From positions 62,001 through 126,000 of the forward strand of contig NZ_JASCIR010000013.1 in assembly GCF_029968095.1 (NCBI RefSeq): a stretch of DNA of 64,000 bases, written 5' to 3'. Within the stretch, counting starts at the first letter, position 1; each line of letters opens with the position of its first letter. Both the position numbers and the translations under genes were made by a program. The notes below the pieces were generated by a model. That model saw nothing but the letters and a program-made list of their open reading frames with translations. It made no database searches and had not been told where the DNA came from. Positions 51,162 through 60,288 of the stretch are shown here, one piece after another. Source of the stretch: Streptomyces solicavernae (GTDB lineage Bacteria; Actinomycetota; Actinomycetes; Streptomycetales; Streptomycetaceae).

Positions 51162-51257
51162 GACACGGACGTCTTCTCCCACGCTCATCTCTCAGTCAGA
51201 GTGACGCCGCGCGGAAGTTGGTTTCCGCATACCAAAAGTTATCTGGGAGGAGTGCCC

Positions 51258-52742
51258 GTGCCGCAGTCCGTACCGTCCCTACCGCGACGCGTCGCACGTT
51301 TGTTGCGTACCTCAATGTTCGCGCAGGTCGCCTGCGCTCTTGTGATCGGAGTCTTCGTCGGACGCCTGTGGCCCGAGGTGGCCACCGCCGTCCAACCGCT
51401 CGGCGACGGCTTCGTACGGCTCATCAAGGCGATGATCGCCCCGCTCGTGTTCTGCGTGGTCGTCGCCGGCATCACCAAGGCGGGTGACCTCAAGGCCTTC
51501 GGCCGGATCGGGCTGAAGGCCCTGATCTGGTTCGAGGTCGCCACCACCGTCGCGCTCGTCGTCGGCCTGGTCGCCGGGAATCTCGTGCGACCCGGCGACG
51601 GCATGAACGTCGACCCCGCGTCCCTCGACGCGTCCGCCGTCGACGACAAGACCGGTGGCGGCGAGCTGCCGTCCACCTCGGAGTTCATCCTGCACTCGCT
51701 GCCGGACAGCGCGGTCGGCGCGTTCGCGGAGAACTCCCTGCTCCAAGTCCTCGTGCTGGCCTGCCTGGTGGGCGCCGCGCTGCTGCACCTCGGCAACACC
51801 AAGGTGCCCGCGATCCTGCCGGCCATCGAGCAGGCCCAGGAGGTCGTCTTCGCGGTCGTCGGCTTCATCATGAAGCTGGCCCCGCTCGCCGTCTTCGGCG
51901 CGACCGCGCACCTGGTGGGGGAGTACGGCCTCGGCGCGCTCTCCACGTACGGAAAGCTCATCGGCATCTGCTATGCCGTCGCCCTGATCTTCCTCGCCCT
52001 CCTCGGGATCGCGCTCAAGGCGGTCACTGGGCTGAGCCTGTGGAAGTTCATCCGCTACACCCGCGAGGAGATCCTCCTCGCGCTCGGCACGGCGTCCAGC
52101 GAGACCGTCATGCCGCGCATGATGCAGAAGCTGCGCCAGGCCGGATGCCGTGATGACGCCGTGGGGCTCGTCCTGCCGACCGGCTACTCCTTCAACCTCG
52201 ACGGCGCCTCGATCTACCTCTCCGTGGGCACCCTGTTCATCGCGCAGGCCGTCGGCGTCGACCTGACGCTCGGCCAACAGATCACCGTCGTCCTCGTGTT
52301 GATGCTGACGAGCAAGGGCATGGCCGGAGTTCCCGGTTCCGCGTTCCTGGCCCTGTCGGCCACCGCGTCCGCGCTCGGCGTCATCCCGGCGGGAGCCGTC
52401 GCGCTGCTGCTCGGCGTCGACCGGATCATGGACGCGATGCGGGTCTCCGTCAACCTGCTCGGCAACTGCGTGGCCGTGTTCGCCGTGTCCCGCTGGGAGG
52501 GCGCGCTCGACAGCCGCAGGGCGAAGAAGGTCCTGTCCGGCGAGATCGCCTTCGTACCGGAGCAGGACGGGGAGCCGGAGCCGGGCGGAAAGAAGGAGCG
52601 GGACGGGAAGAAGGAGCGGGACGGGAAGAAGGAGCAGGACGGGAAGAGCGAGGCCGAGGCGAAGGCGGACCAGAAGCCCGCGCCTGAGCCGGTGCTCACC
52701 GCATCCTCGACGCCCAAGGAGTCATCCCCCGATGTGAGTTGA
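51258..52742 (+). CDS. Dicarboxylate/amino acid:cation symporter (DctA/GltP type)
   Basis: A 494-residue DAACS-family protein. Diagnostic motifs are present: the first hairpin serines in LGTASSETVMPRMM, the helix-7 motif GYSFNLDGASIYLS, the second hairpin LTSKGMAGVPGSAFLAL, and helix 8 DRIMDAMRVSVNLLGN. It imports C4-dicarboxylates or glutamate/aspartate with Na+ or H+. GTG at 51258 has GGGAGG 7 bases upstream. The tail of about 50 residues is very hydrophilic with three KKERDG repeats. A strong terminator follows. Confidence 0.93.
   Translation: MPQSVPSLPRRVARLLRTSMFAQVACALVIGVFVGRLWPEVATAVQPLGDGFVRLIKAMIAPLVFCVVVAGITKAGDLKAFGRIGLKALIWFEVATTVALVVGLVAGNLVRPGDGMNVDPASLDASAVDDKTGGGELPSTSEFILHSLPDSAVGAFAENSLLQVLVLACLVGAALLHLGNTKVPAILPAIEQAQEVVFAVVGFIMKLAPLAVFGATAHLVGEYGLGALSTYGKLIGICYAVALIFLALLGIALKAVTGLSLWKFIRYTREEILLALGTASSETVMPRMMQKLRQAGCRDDAVGLVLPTGYSFNLDGASIYLSVGTLFIAQAVGVDLTLGQQITVVLVLMLTSKGMAGVPGSAFLALSATASALGVIPAGAVALLLGVDRIMDAMRVSVNLLGNCVAVFAVSRWEGALDSRRAKKVLSGEIAFVPEQDGEPEPGGKKERDGKKERDGKKEQDGKSEAEAKADQKPAPEPVLTASSTPKESSPDVS
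52590..52643. repeat. 18-bp coding tandem repeat (KKERDG x3)
   Basis: Three near-identical units AAGAAGGAGCGGGACGGG lie in the symporter C-terminal tail. Confidence 0.9.
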
Positions 52743-52748
52743 CGTAAC

Positions 52749-52792
52749 CCCGTGCGGTCCGGCCCCGTCGGCAAGGGGCCGGGCCGCACGGG
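52749..52792. terminator. Bidirectional terminator with 18-bp arms
   Basis: Arms 52749-52766 and 52775-52792 pair at 17 of 18 positions (CCCGTGCGG ... CCGCACGGG) with an 8-base loop, between the symporter and the convergent GH109-like gene. Confidence 0.85.
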
Positions 52793-52813
52793 AGTCGCAG
52801 CGGGGCGGCCGGA

Positions 52814-54289
52814 TCAGCTCTCCGGCTTCTCCGAGTCCACCCCGGGACGGGACTTCTTCCACAGCCCGCGCGTGAAGTCTGGTATCGCCTGCGGCGCGCC
52901 CTTCGCCTTGATCGAGGCGTGACTCAGCGGCACCGGCGCCGTCCACGTGACCGCGTCGTACACGTCGAAGTCCGGGACCAGGCCCAGCTGCATGCACTGC
53001 ATCAGTCGGAACACCATGATGTAGTCCATGCCGCCGTGCCCGCCGGGCGGGTTGGAGTGCTCCTTCCACAGCCAGTGGTCCCACTTCGCGAACTCGCCGA
53101 AGTCGTGCCACTGGTCGTCGGTGTGGCCGGGCTCCAGGTAGATCCGCTCCGGGTAGTCCTCGAACACACCCTTCGTCCCGCCGAGGCTGTTGATACGCGA
53201 GTACGGGTGTGGCGTCGACACATCGTGTTCGAGCCGGATGACGCGGCCCTTCTCCGTCTGTACGAGGCTGATCGTGCGGTCGGACTCGATGTACGTCTCC
53301 TTCCAACTCGGGTCGCCCGGCGGCATATTGGCCTTCCGGTACTCGGCGAGACCGAGCGCCGGGGTGCCGAAGCTGGAAATGTGCGTGACACGGTCGCCGC
53401 GGTTGACGTCCATGTAGTTGCTGACCGGGCCGAAGCCGTGGTTCGGGTACAGGTCGCCGAGCAGCCGCGTGTGCCAGAGGCGGCGCCAGGGACCTTCGTA
53501 GTAGTCCGGGTCGAACATCAGGCCGCGCAGATCGTGGTTGTACGCGCCCGCGCCGTGCAGGAGTTCACCGAAGAGCCCGGCGTGCGCCATGCGCAGCACC
53601 CGCATCTCGTTCTTGCCGTAGCAGCAGTTCTCCAGCTGCATGCAGTGCTTGCGGGTGCGCTCGGAAAGGTCCACCAGCTCCCAGAGCTGGCCGAGTTCGA
53701 GGGCGATCGGGCACTCCACGCCGACGTGCTTGCCGTTCAGCATCGCCGCCTTCGCCATCTCGAAGTGCGCGTCCCAGGGGGTGGCGACGTACACGAAGTC
53801 CAGGTCGCCGCGCTTGCAGAGGTTGACATAGTCGTCCTCGCCCTTGGTGTACGTGGCCGGGGCGGGCTGGCCCGCGTCCGTGACCTTCTTCGCGGCCGCG
53901 GCGGTCTTCTCCTTCACCGGGTCACACAGCGCCACCACCCTGACCTGCGGCAACGCCAGGAACAGGTCGATCATGCTGCCGCCGCGGTTGCCGAGGCCGA
54001 CGATCCCGACCCGTACCGTGGACCGCTCCTCGAACGGCACCCCGATCATGGTCCTGCCCTTGCGGGGCGGCGCCTCGGCGGCTGCCGCGGCCTGTGCGGG
54101 CGTGGTCGCAGCGGCGGGGTTGGCATGCGCGGTGCCGCCGGTGAGCCCGGCGAGTCCCAGGCCCACACCGGCGATCCCGGCGTTGCGCATGACGGCTCTG
54201 CGGGACACACCGGAGTCGTCCTGACCGGTGCTCGGAGACTGCTCATCGGCGGAACGGTCGGGCTGCGGCAGGGACCTGTCGTCGTGCAT
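52814..54289 (-). CDS. Tat-exported Gfo/Idh/MocA protein, glycosyl hydrolase family 109-like
   Basis: A 491-residue protein. The N-terminus carries a twin-arginine signal (SRRAVMRNAGIAGVGLGLAG). The Rossmann domain follows with VRVGIVGLGNRGGSM, then ALCDPVKEK, FVYVATPWDAH and GKHVGVECP. Downstream AYNHDLRGLMF and LYPNHGFGP match the GH109 group, which uses a bound NAD+ for alpha-N-acetylgalactosaminidase-type hydrolysis. The substrate is not proven. ATG at 54289 has GGAGG 4 bases upstream; a longer frame from 54340 lacks it. Tat export is expected because the NAD cofactor must be bound before secretion. Confidence 0.85.
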   Translation of the reverse strand: MHDDRSLPQPDRSADEQSPSTGQDDSGVSRRAVMRNAGIAGVGLGLAGLTGGTAHANPAAATTPAQAAAAAEAPPRKGRTMIGVPFEERSTVRVGIVGLGNRGGSMIDLFLALPQVRVVALCDPVKEKTAAAAKKVTDAGQPAPATYTKGEDDYVNLCKRGDLDFVYVATPWDAHFEMAKAAMLNGKHVGVECPIALELGQLWELVDLSERTRKHCMQLENCCYGKNEMRVLRMAHAGLFGELLHGAGAYNHDLRGLMFDPDYYEGPWRRLWHTRLLGDLYPNHGFGPVSNYMDVNRGDRVTHISSFGTPALGLAEYRKANMPPGDPSWKETYIESDRTISLVQTEKGRVIRLEHDVSTPHPYSRINSLGGTKGVFEDYPERIYLEPGHTDDQWHDFGEFAKWDHWLWKEHSNPPGGHGGMDYIMVFRLMQCMQLGLVPDFDVYDAVTWTAPVPLSHASIKAKGAPQAIPDFTRGLWKKSRPGVDSEKPES

Positions 54290-54676
54290 GAGACCTCCGT
54301 ACGCGTAGGTGGCACGTGGGTGAAGCAACGGCGACGCCACCCTGTCCGGAAGATCACCAGGTCCGCAAGGGACTGACAGGGACGGGGAATTGGACTTATC
54401 GCAGGCGAACTTGGACTCCCCGATTCCGCCCCCACCCGCCCCAGCCCCAGCCCTCGCTCCCGCCCCACCTCCGCCCCCGCCTCAGGGCAGGAGGAAGCGG
54501 CGCCGCGAGGAGGCGGCCGCCGCGAGGAGGCGGCCGCCACGAGGAAGCGGCCGCCACGAGGAGGCGGCCGCCACGAGGAGGCGGCCGCCTCGAACGACTG
54601 GCCGCCAAGAACGCCCGGCCGACCCCCTTCAGTTGCACCAGGTACGTCAGATGCCTCAAGCGCGCTTGGGCGGCGC
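54290..54676. other. 387-bp intergenic region, pyrimidine-rich plus tandem palindromes
   Basis: It has a C-rich stretch (54420-54480) followed by six 16-17-bp units with NotI-type cores (54491-54593). It should contain the promoter of the GH109-like gene near 54300-54420; no clear -35/-10 was assigned. Confidence 0.55.
54491..54593. repeat. 17-bp tandem repeat with self-complementary GGCGGCCGCC core
   Basis: Units begin at 54491, 54507, 54524, 54541, 54558 and 54575 (GAGGAGGCGGCCGCCAC type). Several carry a GCGGCCGC palindrome, so neighbouring units can pair and form nested hairpins downstream of the FAD/Fe-S oxidase gene. Confidence 0.9.
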
Positions 54677-57604
54677 CTACGGACCCGGCCGCGTGGCCCG
54701 CTCCAGTTCGATCAGCACGGAGTGGTAACTCCGCCCCGTCGCATGGTCCATGCCGACCTCGCACATCCGGTTGGCCGACAGATGGGCGTCGTACGGGCGC
54801 GAGGTGACCTCGGCCGCCTCACGGGCGGTGGCGGAGCGGGTGAGTTCCTTGTGCAGCATGCCGCGGTCGCCGGCGAAGCCGCAGCAGGCCTCGTCGTCAG
54901 GGGTGACGACCTCGTCGGCGCAGGCCTCGGCAAGCTGCCGCAGCTGCTCGCCGTCGCCGAGGTGCCGCATCGAGCAGGTGGTGTGCAGGACCGCGGAGTC
55001 GACGGTACGGAGGACCGTGAGGTGAGGGAGCAGTTCCTCGGCGGCCCACACCAGCGAGTCGACGACGGTCAGCTCGGCGTGCAACTCCCGGTTGGCGTCG
55101 GAGAGGTACGGCACCACTTCGTGCGCGATGCCCAGCGTGCAGGACGAGGCGTCGACGACGAGCGGCAGCCGACCGCCGGCCGTCCACCCCCAGGCGGCCT
55201 CGACGATCCGGTTGGCCATCACACGGTTGCCCGCCTCGTACCCCTTGGAGTGCCAGATCGTCGCGCAGCACGTGCCGTTCACGTCGTCCGGGATCCACAC
55301 CGGCTTGCCCGCGCGGGCGGACACGGCGACGACGGACTGGGTGAGCGACGGCCCCTGGCCGGGGGTGCCGAAGATGCGGTTGACGCACGCCGGGAAGTAG
55401 ACGGCGGCGGCGCCCACACGCGAGGTCGGAGGGAGCCGGCGAGCGGCGGGGCCGGGGATCTCGGGGAGCCATTCCGGTACTAGATCGGCGCGCACGGCCT
55501 TGCGGGCGGTGCGCGTCACCGAGGTGAGGAGCCGGTCGCCGATCTTGTCGGCGGCGGCCACGGCGAGCCGCGCGGAGGCCTCGACGAGCTTGAAGTTGCG
55601 GGCGGCGAGCGCGGCGATCCGCTCCTCGCGCGGCGAGTGCCGGGCGTGCCGGAAGTCCTTCATCATCAGGCCCGTGTCGATGCCGACGGGGCAGGCCAGC
55701 TTGCAGGTGGAGTCGCCCGCGCAGGTGTCCACGGCGTCGTACCCGTACGCCTCCACCAGGCCGTCCTCTACGGGGGAGCCGGGGGACTGGCGCATCATCT
55801 CGCGGCGCAGCACGATGCGTTGGCGCGGCGTGGTCGTCACGTCGCGGCTGGGGCAGGTCGGCTCGCAGAAGCCGCACTCGATGCACGGGTCGGCGATCGC
55901 CTCCACCTGCGGAATGGTCTTGAGGCCGCGCAGATGTGCCTGAGGGTCCCGGTCGAGGACGATGCGCGGCGCCAACAGCCCGTCGGGGTCGATGACTTGC
56001 TTGGTCCGCCACATCAGCTCGGTCGCCTTCGCGCCCCACTCCAGCTCCAGGAACGGCGCGATGTTGCGGCCGGTGGCGTGCTCGGCCTTCAGGGAGCCGT
56101 CGAACCGCTCCACGGTCAGCGCGCAGAACTCGTCCATGAATGCCGCGTACCGCTCGACGTCCGCCGCTCTGCCCGCGTCGAAGGCGAGCAGGAAGTGCAG
56201 GTTGCCGTGGGCGGCGTGCCCGGCGACGGCCGCGTCGAAGCCGTGCCGGGTCTGGAGTTCCAGGAGCGCGGAGCAGGCGTCGGCGAGGCGGCCGGGCGGC
56301 ACCGCGAAGTCCTCGGTGATCAGCGTCGTACCGGACGGCCGCGATCCGCCGACGGCGGTGACGAACGCCTTACGGGCCTTCCAGTACCCGGAGATGGTCT
56401 TCGCGTCGCGCGTGAACGCGTTGGTCACCGAGCCGACGGGCGCGACGAGCTGCAGGCTCTCCAGGACTTCGGCGGCCCGCTCCTCGTCCGCGCGCTGCCG
56501 CTCCTCGTCGGGTGCGCGGAACTCGACGAGCAGGGCGGTGGTGTCCTTGGGCAGCTCGGCCCAGTCCTTCGGCACGCCCTCGACGCTGACGGAGGCGCGC
56601 AGTGTGTTGCCGTCCATCAGCTCCACGGCGAGCGCACCGGCCTCGTTGAACCGTGGCACGGCGGCCGCGGCGGCGGGCAGCGACGGGAAGAACAGCAGCG
56701 CGGTGGAGACCAACCGGTCGAGCGGAAGGGTGTCGAAGACGGTCTCCGCGATGAACCCGAACGTGCCCTCGGAGCCGACCATCAGGCCGCGCAGGATCTG
56801 CACGGGCGTCGCCCCGTCGAGGAACGCGTCCAGGCGGTAGCCGTTGGTGTTCTTGATCTCGTACTTGGCGCGGATCCGGGCGACGAGCTCGGGGTCCGCC
56901 TCGATCTCCGCCTTCAGGTCCAACAGGCCCTGGCAGAGTGCGGGTTCGGCGTGCGCGAGCAGCTCGTCCGCATCGTCCTCGGCGGTGTCGACGACCGTGC
57001 CCGACGGCAGGACGAAGGTCAGCGAGGCGAGCGTGCGGTACGAGTTGCGGGTCGTGCCGGCCGTCATGCCGGAGGCGTTGTTGGCGACCACCCCGCCGAG
57101 CGTGCAGGCGATCGCGCTGGCCGGGTCGGGGCCGAGGACGCGGCCGTGCCGGGCGAGCGTGGCGTTGGCGCGCACCACGGTCGTGCCCGGGCCGATCCGG
57201 GCCCGCGCCCCGTCGTCGAGCACCTCGATCCCCGCCCAGTGCCTGCGCACGTCGACCAGGATGTCCTCGCCCTGCGCCTGCCCGTTGAGGCTGGTGCCGG
57301 CGGCCCGGAAGACGACCTCGCGGCCCTTGCCGTGCGCGTACGAGAGGACCGCCGAGATGTCGTCGACGTCCTCGGCGACCACCACGACCTGCGGCACGAA
57401 GCGGTAGGGGCTGGCGTCCGAGGCGTACCGCACCAGGTCGGAGACCTTGTGCAGCACCTTGTCCGCGCCGAGCAGCGCGATCAGGTCGCTCCTGAGCGGC
57501 TCGGGCGTGCCGCCGGCCTGCCGGTCCGGTACGCGGTCCGGGGCCGGCGCGGACTCGCGCGCGGTGGGCCGCAGGGCGTCCGCGTGGGGCTCCAGCAGGG
57601 GCAT
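54677..57604 (-). CDS. FAD-linked oxidase / Fe-S oxidoreductase (D-lactate dehydrogenase-like)
   Basis: A 975-residue fusion. The N-terminal FAD-binding type 4 domain (about 60-250) includes FRAAGTSLNGQAQG and GGVVANNASGM. The FAD-oxidase C-terminal domain has AVAGHAAHGNLHFLLAF. Two [4Fe-4S] motifs follow, CIECGFCEPTCPS (about 573) and CAGDSTCKLACPVGI (about 623), then CCG-type domains (TCCATIWHS, ACCGFAGDRGM). It resembles large D-lactate or 2-hydroxyacid dehydrogenases (YdiJ/Dld-like) feeding electrons to quinone. The ATG at 57604 follows AGGAGG. The MarR gene lies 46 bp upstream on the same strand. Confidence 0.9.
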   Translation of the reverse strand: MPLLEPHADALRPTARESAPAPDRVPDRQAGGTPEPLRSDLIALLGADKVLHKVSDLVRYASDASPYRFVPQVVVVAEDVDDISAVLSYAHGKGREVVFRAAGTSLNGQAQGEDILVDVRRHWAGIEVLDDGARARIGPGTTVVRANATLARHGRVLGPDPASAIACTLGGVVANNASGMTAGTTRNSYRTLASLTFVLPSGTVVDTAEDDADELLAHAEPALCQGLLDLKAEIEADPELVARIRAKYEIKNTNGYRLDAFLDGATPVQILRGLMVGSEGTFGFIAETVFDTLPLDRLVSTALLFFPSLPAAAAAVPRFNEAGALAVELMDGNTLRASVSVEGVPKDWAELPKDTTALLVEFRAPDEERQRADEERAAEVLESLQLVAPVGSVTNAFTRDAKTISGYWKARKAFVTAVGGSRPSGTTLITEDFAVPPGRLADACSALLELQTRHGFDAAVAGHAAHGNLHFLLAFDAGRAADVERYAAFMDEFCALTVERFDGSLKAEHATGRNIAPFLELEWGAKATELMWRTKQVIDPDGLLAPRIVLDRDPQAHLRGLKTIPQVEAIADPCIECGFCEPTCPSRDVTTTPRQRIVLRREMMRQSPGSPVEDGLVEAYGYDAVDTCAGDSTCKLACPVGIDTGLMMKDFRHARHSPREERIAALAARNFKLVEASARLAVAAADKIGDRLLTSVTRTARKAVRADLVPEWLPEIPGPAARRLPPTSRVGAAAVYFPACVNRIFGTPGQGPSLTQSVVAVSARAGKPVWIPDDVNGTCCATIWHSKGYEAGNRVMANRIVEAAWGWTAGGRLPLVVDASSCTLGIAHEVVPYLSDANRELHAELTVVDSLVWAAEELLPHLTVLRTVDSAVLHTTCSMRHLGDGEQLRQLAEACADEVVTPDDEACCGFAGDRGMLHKELTRSATAREAAEVTSRPYDAHLSANRMCEVGMDHATGRSYHSVLIELERATRPGP

Positions 57605-57650
57605 AGCGCCTCCTTCGACGTCGTCGTGCGCTCCGGGTCGTGGCTTCGGC

Positions 57651-58088
57651 TCAACACCTGCCCGGGTCGTCCACCAAGGTGGTGAGCAGCCCGCCGAGCA
57701 CCTCGCGCTCGCCGGCGGTCAATGGAGCCAGGATGTCCTCTGCGGCGGCCCGGCGCGCGTCGCGGAGCGTCCGCAGGGTCTTGCGCCCCTCGTCGGTCAG
57801 CTCGATCCGGATCACGCGCCGGTTCTCCTGGTCCGGCGCCCGGCGCACGCACCCGGCCGTCTCCAGGCTGTCGACCAGCGACGTCACGGCGCGCGGCACC
57901 ACCTCCAGGTCGTGCGCCAGGTCCGCCATCCGCGGCGGCGTCGTGTGGTGCGCGACCAGGCGGAGCAGCCGGGACTCGCCGGGCGTCAGGCCGACCGGTT
58001 CCAGGTGGTGTTTCTGTACGCGGTGGAGCCGGCGGGCCAGGCGGAGCAGATGGTCGGCGAGGAGGCCGTCCGGGTCGGTCGAGGTCAT
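57651..58088 (-). CDS. MarR-family transcriptional regulator
   Basis: A 145-residue protein with the MarR winged helix: VGLTPGESRLLRLVAHHTTP, RMADLAHDLEVVPRAVTSLV (recognition helix), DSLETAGCVRR and the wing DQENRRVIRIELTDEG. The dimer helices surround it. It is divergent from the ABC exporter gene with a 31-bp palindrome between them and probably represses that promoter and its own. It precedes the FAD/Fe-S oxidase gene on the same strand. Confidence 0.95.
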   Translation of the reverse strand: MTSTDPDGLLADHLLRLARRLHRVQKHHLEPVGLTPGESRLLRLVAHHTTPPRMADLAHDLEVVPRAVTSLVDSLETAGCVRRAPDQENRRVIRIELTDEGRKTLRTLRDARRAAAEDILAPLTAGEREVLGGLLTTLVDDPGRC

Positions 58089-58109
58089 GGCCGAAGCGTA
58101 GCAGGACCA

Positions 58110-58140
58110 AGCTCATTGTGAATAGGGGTAACAATGAGCT
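58110..58140. promoter_or_regulatory. MarR operator: 10-bp perfect inverted repeat
   Basis: Arms AGCTCATTGT (58110-58119) and ACAATGAGCT (58131-58140) are perfectly complementary and separated by 11 bases. The site lies 21 bp before the MarR start codon and 40 bp before the exporter ATG, where it would cover both divergent promoters. Confidence 0.8.
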
Positions 58141-58180
58141 ATGCTCAGCCGGACATCGTGAGCTCGCTCTCAGGAGGCCC

Positions 58181-60010
58181 ATGCACCCCGAAGACTCCGG
58201 CTGGACGCCACCGCCCCCCGATCCCGACCAGCCCCGCCAGCTCCGCCGCATCCTGCGGCTCTTCCGTCCCTACCGTGGCCGTCTCGCCCTGGTCGGGCTG
58301 CTGGTCGCGGCCTCCTCGCTGGTCTCGGTCGCGACGCCGTTCCTGCTCAAGGAGATCCTGGACACCGCGATCCCCGAGGGCCGGACCGGACTGCTCAGCC
58401 TGCTCGCCCTCGGCATGATCCTCAGCGCGGTCGTCACCAGCGTCTTCGGCGTGCTCCAGACGCTGATCTCCACGACGGTCGGCCAGCGCGTCATGCACGA
58501 CCTGCGCACCGCCGTCTACGGCCGCCTGCAGCGCATGTCCCTCGCCTTCTTCACCAGGACACGCACCGGCGAGGTCCAGTCCCGCATCGCCAACGACATC
58601 GGCGGCATGCAGGCGACGGTCACCTCCACCGCGACGTCGCTGGTCTCCAACCTCACGAGCGTCGTCGCCACCGTCGTCGCGATGCTCGCCCTCGACTGGC
58701 GCCTGACCGTCGTCTCGCTCGCCCTGCTGCCCCTGTTCGTCTGGATCAGCCGCCGCGTCGGCCGGGAACGCAAGAAGATCGCCACGCAGCGGCAGAAGCA
58801 GATGGCCGCGATGGCCGCCACGGTCACCGAGTCGCTCTCCGTCAGCGGCATCCTGCTCGGCCGCACCATGGGCCGCGGCGACTCGCTCACCCGCAACTTC
58901 GCCGCCGAGTCCGAGCGCCTCATCGACCTGGAGGTCCGCTCCAGCATGGCCGGCCGCTGGCGGATGTCCGTCATCGGCATCGTCATGGCCGCCATGCCCG
59001 CCGTCATCTACTGGGCCGCGGGCCTCGCCCTGCACGTCGGCGGCCCGTCGATCTCCCTGGGCACGCTCGTCGCGTTCGTCTCGCTCCAGCAGGGCCTGTT
59101 CCGGCCGACGGTGAGCCTGCTGTCCACGGGCGTCCAGATCCAGACGTCCCTCGCTCTGTTCCAGCGCATCTTCGAATACCTCGACCTGCGCGTGGACATC
59201 GAGGAACCCGCCGAGCCCGTCCGCCTCGACACCGTCAAGGGCGAAGTCCGCTTCGAGAACGTGCAGTTCCGGTACGACGCCGAAGGCGCGGCAGCCGGGT
59301 CCGCCCACGCCCCCGTGCTGGACTCCGTCGACCTGACCGTCCCCGCCGGCGGCAGCCTCGCCGTCGTCGGCCCGACCGGATCCGGCAAGTCGACGCTCAG
59401 CCACCTCGTCCCGCGTCTGTACGACGTGTCCGGCGGCCGCGTGACCCTCGACGGCGTCGACGTCCGCGACCTCGACTTCGGCACCCTCGCCCGCGCGGTC
59501 GGCGTCGTCTCCCAGGAGACGTACCTGTTCCACGCCTCCGTCGCCGACAACCTGCGCTTCGCGAAGCCCGAAGCCACCGAGGAGGAGCTGCACGAGGCTG
59601 CCCGCGCCGCGCAGATCCACGACCACATCGCATCCCTGCCCGAGGGGTACGACACGGTCGTCGGCGAGCGCGGCCACCGGTTCTCCGGCGGCGAGAAGCA
59701 GCGCCTCGCCATCGCCCGTACGATCCTGCGGGACCCGCCCGTCCTCATCCTCGACGAGGCGACCAGCGCCCTGGACACCCGCACCGAGCACGCGGTGCAG
59801 CAGGCCGTCGACGCCCTCTCCGCGAACCGCACCAGCATCACCATCGCGCACCGCCTCTCCACGGTCAGATCCGCCGACCAGATCGTCGTCCTGGACTCCG
59901 GCCGCATCGCCGAACGCGGCACGCACGAGGCGCTGATGGAGGAGAACGGCAGGTACGCGGCCCTGGTCCGCAAGGACGCCCGGACCGAGTTGCCCCCGGC
60001 GGCCGGATGA
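58181..60010 (+). CDS. ABC exporter (multidrug type), fused membrane and ATPase domains
   Basis: A 609-residue half-transporter. Six helices span about 40-330. The ATPase has Walker A VGPTGSGKST, the Q-loop SQETYLFHAS, signature FSGGEKQRLAIAR, Walker B VLILDEATSALD and the His switch IAHRLST, all intact, so it should work as a homodimer. ATG at 58181 follows AGGAGG. Divergence from a MarR gene suggests substrate-induced drug or metabolite efflux. Confidence 0.95.
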   Translation: MHPEDSGWTPPPPDPDQPRQLRRILRLFRPYRGRLALVGLLVAASSLVSVATPFLLKEILDTAIPEGRTGLLSLLALGMILSAVVTSVFGVLQTLISTTVGQRVMHDLRTAVYGRLQRMSLAFFTRTRTGEVQSRIANDIGGMQATVTSTATSLVSNLTSVVATVVAMLALDWRLTVVSLALLPLFVWISRRVGRERKKIATQRQKQMAAMAATVTESLSVSGILLGRTMGRGDSLTRNFAAESERLIDLEVRSSMAGRWRMSVIGIVMAAMPAVIYWAAGLALHVGGPSISLGTLVAFVSLQQGLFRPTVSLLSTGVQIQTSLALFQRIFEYLDLRVDIEEPAEPVRLDTVKGEVRFENVQFRYDAEGAAAGSAHAPVLDSVDLTVPAGGSLAVVGPTGSGKSTLSHLVPRLYDVSGGRVTLDGVDVRDLDFGTLARAVGVVSQETYLFHASVADNLRFAKPEATEEELHEAARAAQIHDHIASLPEGYDTVVGERGHRFSGGEKQRLAIARTILRDPPVLILDEATSALDTRTEHAVQQAVDALSANRTSITIAHRLSTVRSADQIVVLDSGRIAERGTHEALMEENGRYAALVRKDARTELPPAAG

Positions 60011-60068
60011 GCCGTACGGACCCGACGCCCGACGCCCGGCGCTCCGGCGAGGCCCACCTCCTTGAGCC

Positions 60069-60120
60069 TCCGCACCCCCGGCGTACGTCCCCGCACCCCC
60101 GGCGTACGCCCCCGCACCGG
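60069..60120. repeat. 20-bp tandem repeat (CGCACCCCCGGCGTACGTCC type)
   Basis: Two full copies and a partial third follow the ABC exporter gene. Confidence 0.6.
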
Positions 60121-60126
60121 CCACGC

Positions 60127-60242
60127 GCAAGCCCCCGAGCCCGCCCGGGGCAAGCCCGCGAGCCCGCCTGACGCAAGCCCCCGAGCCCGCCCGGGGCAAG
60201 CCCGCGAGCCCGCCTGACGCAAGCCCCCGAGCCCGCCCGGCA
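60127..60242. repeat. 23-bp tandem repeat, five copies
   Basis: Units start at 60127, 60150, 60173, 60196 and 60219 at exact 23-bp spacing. Two unit types alternate (GCAAGCCCCCGAGCCC and GCAAGCCCGCGAGCCC), implying duplication of a 46-bp pair. It occupies most of the gap before the MltG-like gene. Confidence 0.88.
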
Positions 60243-60288
60243 CAGGCTCCTGCGCAGCCCGCACACGGGTGGACTCCGAGCTGAAAAT

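Larger units (their letters stand above)
50943..51257. other. 315-bp intergenic region with 20-bp repeats and a dyad
   Basis: It holds 20-bp tandem repeats at the left and an AT-richer promoter-like stretch with a dyad (51139-51161) at the right. No gene is seen. Confidence 0.55.
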
